Source of the DNA: an uncultured Armatimonadota bacterium
GTDB taxonomy: Bacteria; Armatimonadota; Armatimonadia; Armatimonadales; Armatimonadaceae
Length of the DNA stretch: 8,664 bases
Assembly (NCBI GenBank): GCA_903924445.1
Contig: CAIYBQ010000016.1
Span: 1-8,664, forward strand
Reading direction: 5' to 3'
The number at the start of each line of letters is the position of its first letter. Position 1 is the stretch's first letter. Both the position numbers and the translations under genes were made by a program. The notes under the pieces are model-generated. The model was given only the letters and a program-made list of their open reading frames with translations, was not told the origin of the DNA and did not search any database. Positions 5,933-8,664 of the stretch are shown here, in pieces.

Positions 5933-7081
5933 CTACGCCTCGAAGGCCTGCTGAAGGTCGGCGATGATGTCATCGATATGCTCGATGCCAACGCTGACAC
6001 GAACGAGGTCATCCGTAATACCGACTGCGATACGAACATCTTCTGGCATGCTAACGTGCGTCATCGTCCAAGGCTGTTCGATGAGCGACTCAACGCCGCC
6101 AAGGCTCTCCGCCAGCGTGAACATTTTGACGTTTGACAGCGCCTTCTTGACCATTTCGCCATTTTGCATCCGGAACGAGAATGTCCCGCCGTAGCCGCTC
6201 ATCTGGCGCTTTGCCAGCTCGTGCTGTGGATGGCTCTCAAGCCCAGGGTGAAGCACTTCCTTAATTTCCGGGCGGGTTTGCAGCCACTTCGCAAGTGCAA
6301 GCGCGTTTGCATTGTGGACATCCATCCGGACAGGCAGCGTCTTGATACCGCGGAGCACGAGGAAACAGTCAAATGGTGCCTGACCACTGCCCATCGCGTT
6401 CTGAAGCATCCCAATCTTGTCAGCCAGCTCAGGGTTGTTCGTCACCGCACCGCCGCCGACAACATCGGAGTGACCGTTCAGGTACTTCGTCGTCGAGTGC
6501 ATCACGATGTCCATACCGAGGTCCAGCGGGCGCTGGAAGTAAGGCGAAAGGAATGTGTTGTCACAGAGCGTGATGACATTGTGTTCCTTGGCGATCTCAG
6601 CGATTGCCGCGAGGTCCAGAAGGTTCATCAAGGGGTTTGTCGGGGTCTCCGTCCAGATACCACGGGTATTCGGGCGGATAGCCGCGCGCAGCTTATCGAG
6701 GTCACGCATGTTGATGAACTCGACATCCACGCCCTTGGTCGACAGCACGGATGCCATCAAGCGGTACGTTCCGCCGTAGAGGTCATCGTGGACGAGGAAG
6801 TGATCCCCCGCATTGAAGAGCTGGATGAGCGTCGCCGTCGCTGCCATCCCGGTTCCGAATGCAAACCCGCGGATTCCACCCTCGAGCTCTGCCAAACACG
6901 CTTCAAGGGCGAAGCGTGTCGGGTTTCCCGAGCGGCCATAGTCAAACGTGCGCTGCTTTCCAACCGTCTCGAACGCATATGTGGATGAGAGGTAGATTGG
7001 AGGCATCACCGCACCGTGCGCATCCGGCATCGGGCCCGCGTGCACACACGTTGTGGCGATATTTTTGCTCTTACTTGCCAT
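5933..7081 (-). CDS. metB: Cystathionine gamma-synthase/lyase family PLP enzyme
   Basis: 382 residues matching the Cys/Met metabolism PLP-dependent family (PF01053). Visible residues are the phosphate-contacting Y-x-R motif in DYGRSGNPTR (47-56), FGTGMAAT, the cofactor-ring Asp in LCDNTFLSPYFQRP (172-185, Asp174), the Schiff-base lysine in HSTTKYLNGHSD (Lys199), and the C-terminal SLGGVESLIEQPWTMTH and GITDDLVRVSVGIEHIDDII. This pattern fits cystathionine gamma-synthase or gamma-lyase better than methionine gamma-lyase. The usual bacterial EHP of the GVESLIEHP motif is EQP here. It joins an O-acyl-homoserine with cysteine, or cleaves cystathionine; sequence alone does not settle which. AAGGAG, six bases before the ATG, overlaps the dapL stop, and the gap is ten bases, so it is in the dap operon. 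The metB symbol is provisional. Confidence 0.9.
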   Translation of the reverse strand: MASKSKNIATTCVHAGPMPDAHGAVMPPIYLSSTYAFETVGKQRTFDYGRSGNPTRFALEACLAELEGGIRGFAFGTGMAATATLIQLFNAGDHFLVHDDLYGGTYRLMASVLSTKGVDVEFINMRDLDKLRAAIRPNTRGIWTETPTNPLMNLLDLAAIAEIAKEHNVITLCDNTFLSPYFQRPLDLGMDIVMHSTTKYLNGHSDVVGGGAVTNNPELADKIGMLQNAMGSGQAPFDCFLVLRGIKTLPVRMDVHNANALALAKWLQTRPEIKEVLHPGLESHPQHELAKRQMSGYGGTFSFRMQNGEMVKKALSNVKMFTLAESLGGVESLIEQPWTMTHVSMPEDVRIAVGITDDLVRVSVGIEHIDDIIADLQQAFEA

Positions 7082-7091
7082 AGTGGTCTCC

Positions 7092-8270
7092 TTAAAACTC
7101 GAGGGTTACCGTTTCACGGATGCGGCGGATGGCTTCATCCACACGCTCGCCAGCCTTGTCGCCATTGATCGTCAGGGACATCCGGACATAGCCATCCCCA
7201 AGCTCGCCATAGCCAAGACCCGGGATGACCAAAACGCCAGCCTTTTCGAGGAGCACCTTTGCAAAGGTCATCGATGTATAGCCCTTTGGCACTGGAATCC
7301 AGACAAAGAAGCCAGCCTTTGGATAGTCGAGCTTCCAGCCGAGGGAGTTCAGGCCATCGATGAGGCGCTTGCGGCGGAGGTCATACAGCGCAAGTGTGTC
7401 AGCATTGGATGCATTGAGCAGTGCCCAGCCCGCAGTACGGGAGATGGCGGCGAACTGCTTGGAGTCGATATTCGACTTCATCCGGTTCAGCGTCGTTATG
7501 CCTTCCTTGTTTCCAACGGCAAATCCGATACGCCATCCGGTCATATTGAATGTCTTTGAGAGGGAGTGCGTCTCGATTGCGACATCCATTGCACCCTCGG
7601 CCTGGAGGATACTTGGTGGCTGATAGCCATCGTAGCCGACCTCTGCATATGCACAGTCATTACAAATCAGGAGGTCGTATTCCTTGGCAAACCGGACGGC
7701 ATCGTTGAAGAACGAAAGCGGTGCAATCGCGCCCGTCGGGTTGTGCGGATAGTTGAGGAAGAGGAGCTTTGCTGCCTTTGCGACATCGGTGGGGATGGCG
7801 GTGAGGTCAGGCAGGAAGTTATTCTCAATGGTCAGCGGCATGAGGTAAGGCTGGCCACCGGCGAGCAGCGTCTGGACCTTAGGAACGGTGTAGTTCGGGT
7901 CTGGGATCAGGGCGATGTCGCCTGGATCGATGTAGGCCCAGCAGAGGTGGGCAAGGCCTTCCTTGGATCCGATCAGCAGCACCATCTGGTCAGTGGTGAC
8001 TTCGACGCCATAGCGGTTGTAGAACCACTGTGCCGCTTGCTTCAGAAAGATTGGATCGCCAGCATCGGATTCATCGTAGCAGTGCGTCTCAGGATTCTTT
8101 GCTTCCTCGTAGAGACGGTCGATGATTGGGGTTGGGGTTGGCTGGTCAGGATCGCCGATTCCAAAGTCGATGAGGTCTTTGCCTTCAGCACGTGCTGCAG
8201 CCTTGAGGCGGGCAATTTCTCCAAAGAGGTAGGGTGGAATCAGGTCGAGGCGCTTGGCACGGACTGGCAT
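7092..8270 (-). CDS. dapL: LL-diaminopimelate aminotransferase
   Basis: 392 residues, fold-type I aminotransferase (PF00155). It begins RLDLIPPYLFGEIARLKAAA and continues DLIDFGIGDPDQPTP, the opening typical of DapL and its close relatives. Other marks are LIGSKEGLAHL (about 99-109), FLNYPHNPTGA (171-181), ICNDCAYAEVGYDG with the cofactor Asp, the Schiff-base lysine in HSLSKTFNMTGWRIGF (Lys239), and FFVWIPVPKG and YVRMSLTI near the C-terminus. DapL (EC 2.6.1.83) converts tetrahydrodipicolinate and glutamate straight to LL-diaminopimelate, bypassing the succinyl or acetyl branches. The dapF gene immediately upstream acts on that product and makes the assignment firm. AAAGGA lies nine bases before the ATG. 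Without the context, other class I aminotransferases would be possible. Confidence 0.9.
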   Translation of the reverse strand: MPVRAKRLDLIPPYLFGEIARLKAAARAEGKDLIDFGIGDPDQPTPTPIIDRLYEEAKNPETHCYDESDAGDPIFLKQAAQWFYNRYGVEVTTDQMVLLIGSKEGLAHLCWAYIDPGDIALIPDPNYTVPKVQTLLAGGQPYLMPLTIENNFLPDLTAIPTDVAKAAKLLFLNYPHNPTGAIAPLSFFNDAVRFAKEYDLLICNDCAYAEVGYDGYQPPSILQAEGAMDVAIETHSLSKTFNMTGWRIGFAVGNKEGITTLNRMKSNIDSKQFAAISRTAGWALLNASNADTLALYDLRRKRLIDGLNSLGWKLDYPKAGFFVWIPVPKGYTSMTFAKVLLEKAGVLVIPGLGYGELGDGYVRMSLTINGDKAGERVDEAIRRIRETVTLEF

Positions 8271-8293
8271 GGTGATGTTTCCTTTCGATATGA

Positions 8294-8312
8294 GCCGCCA
8301 GTTGATGGCGGC
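8294..8312 (-). promoter_or_regulatory. GC-rich intercistronic hairpin between dapF and dapL
   Basis: GCCGCCA (8294-8300) and TGGCGGC (8306-8312) form a perfect 7-bp stem with a five-base loop. It lies six bases after the dapF stop and eight bases before the dapL ribosome binding site. No T-run follows on either strand within the gap, so it is not a standard intrinsic terminator. It could adjust message stability, processing or dapL translation. Confidence 0.45.
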
Positions 8313-8318
8313 ACGACG

Positions 8319-8664
8319 TTAGTTCAGCTCGATGGAGCCGGTGTAAACGAGGGTTGCTGGACCTGTCATAAAGACATGGTTGGATGCGTCATCCCAGAGG
8401 ATTTGCAGGTCCCCTCCAGCGAGGGTGATGTTGACCGAGCGGCCTGAGTAAGCATTTAGATGAGCGGCCACGGCGACGGAACAGGCTCCGGTGCCGCAGG
8501 CTAGCGTCCTGCCAGCGCCGCGTTCCCACGTCAACATATGAAGGTGTGATGCGCTTATCACCTGAACTTCATGGACATTGGTTTTGCGCGGGAAGCGGGA
8601 ATGCTTTTCGAGCTCAGGGCCGATGGTATTGATGGATGCATCCGTTACGGTGTCGACAAAATAA
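8319..8664 (-). CDS. dapF: Diaminopimelate epimerase, C-terminal part (runs off right edge)
   Basis: The last 114 residues of a frame that continues beyond the window. The sequence carries the DapF signature: FPRKTNVHEVQV, WERGAGRTLACGTGACSVAV with the second catalytic cysteine (in ACGTG) and the preceding Glu-Arg that binds substrate, then GGDLQILWDD and VFMTGPATLVYTGSIEL. DapF (EC 5.1.1.7) converts LL- to meso-diaminopimelate in the cytosol for peptidoglycan and lysine. The first catalytic cysteine and the start lie outside the window. An internal GTG at 8561 is not the start, because homologous sequence continues upstream to the edge. It is followed by dapL after a 48-base gap. Confidence 0.93.
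   Translation of the reverse strand, partial: YFVDTVTDASINTIGPELEKHSRFPRKTNVHEVQVISASHLHMLTWERGAGRTLACGTGACSVAVAAHLNAYSGRSVNITLAGGDLQILWDDASNHVFMTGPATLVYTGSIELN

Noticed and set aside
6164..6988. Long plus-strand open frame (274 codons) antisense to the transsulfuration gene
   Set aside because: It lies entirely within a well-recognised PLP enzyme gene on the other strand, has no family resemblance and looks like a by-product of codon bias.
7082..7091. SAM riboswitch ahead of the transsulfuration gene
   Set aside because: Only ten bases separate it from dapL, leaving no room for a leader aptamer.
7566..8447. Plus-strand open frame (293 codons) antisense to dapL and dapF
   Set aside because: It spans two recognised genes and their gap on the opposite strand; the translated protein shows no recognisable fold or motif.
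1..8664. CRISPR arrays, tRNA or rRNA genes, insertion sequences, toxin-antitoxin or phage genes
   Set aside because: No regular repeat arrays, cloverleaf sequences, transposase motifs or terminal repeats were seen on reading both strands.

Overview
The window looks like ordinary chromosomal DNA from a moderately GC-rich bacterium. It is almost fully coding and shows no tRNA, rRNA, CRISPR array, IS element or phage gene. A dapF-dapL pair (the one-step aminotransferase route to diaminopimelate), a DUF5077/DUF3472 protein and GTG/TTG starts would fit a Fimbriimonas-like Armatimonadota or another little-studied phylum. That placement is a guess from gene content only.

Layout. Positions 1-1293 (minus) hold a beta-propeller lactonase of the 6-phosphogluconolactonase type. 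It is followed with no gap by the first 74 codons of a xylose-isomerase-like TIM-barrel protein that runs off the left edge. Positions 1294-1584 are a divergent intergenic region rich in inverted repeats; it contains a possible structured leader for the lactonase and a doubtful 62-codon reading frame. Positions 1585-4568 (plus) hold an inositol-monophosphatase-family protein starting at TTG, a METTL-type class I methyltransferase and a DUF5077+DUF3472 protein. The last two are one base apart. Positions 4605-5462 (minus) hold a stand-alone 2-oxoacid-dehydrogenase-type acyltransferase domain with its own extended -10 promoter. It lies convergent to the DUF3472 gene.

Positions 5546-8664 (minus) are a compact operon read from right to left: dapF (C-terminal part only), dapL, a cystathionine gamma-synthase/lyase-family gene and a four-helix membrane protein. 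The last three have 9-10 base gaps with Shine-Dalgarno sites overlapping the upstream stop codons. A GC-rich hairpin sits between dapF and dapL. DapL and DapF give LL- and then meso-diaminopimelate for lysine and peptidoglycan. The transsulfuration enzyme serves methionine/cysteine, so the operon groups aspartate-family amino-acid steps.

The most unusual signals are not genes. The hexamer GGATGC is several-fold over-represented on both strands, and its palindromic form GGATGCATCC occurs three times. The lactonase leader can also fold into a closed three-way junction just upstream of the ribosome binding site.
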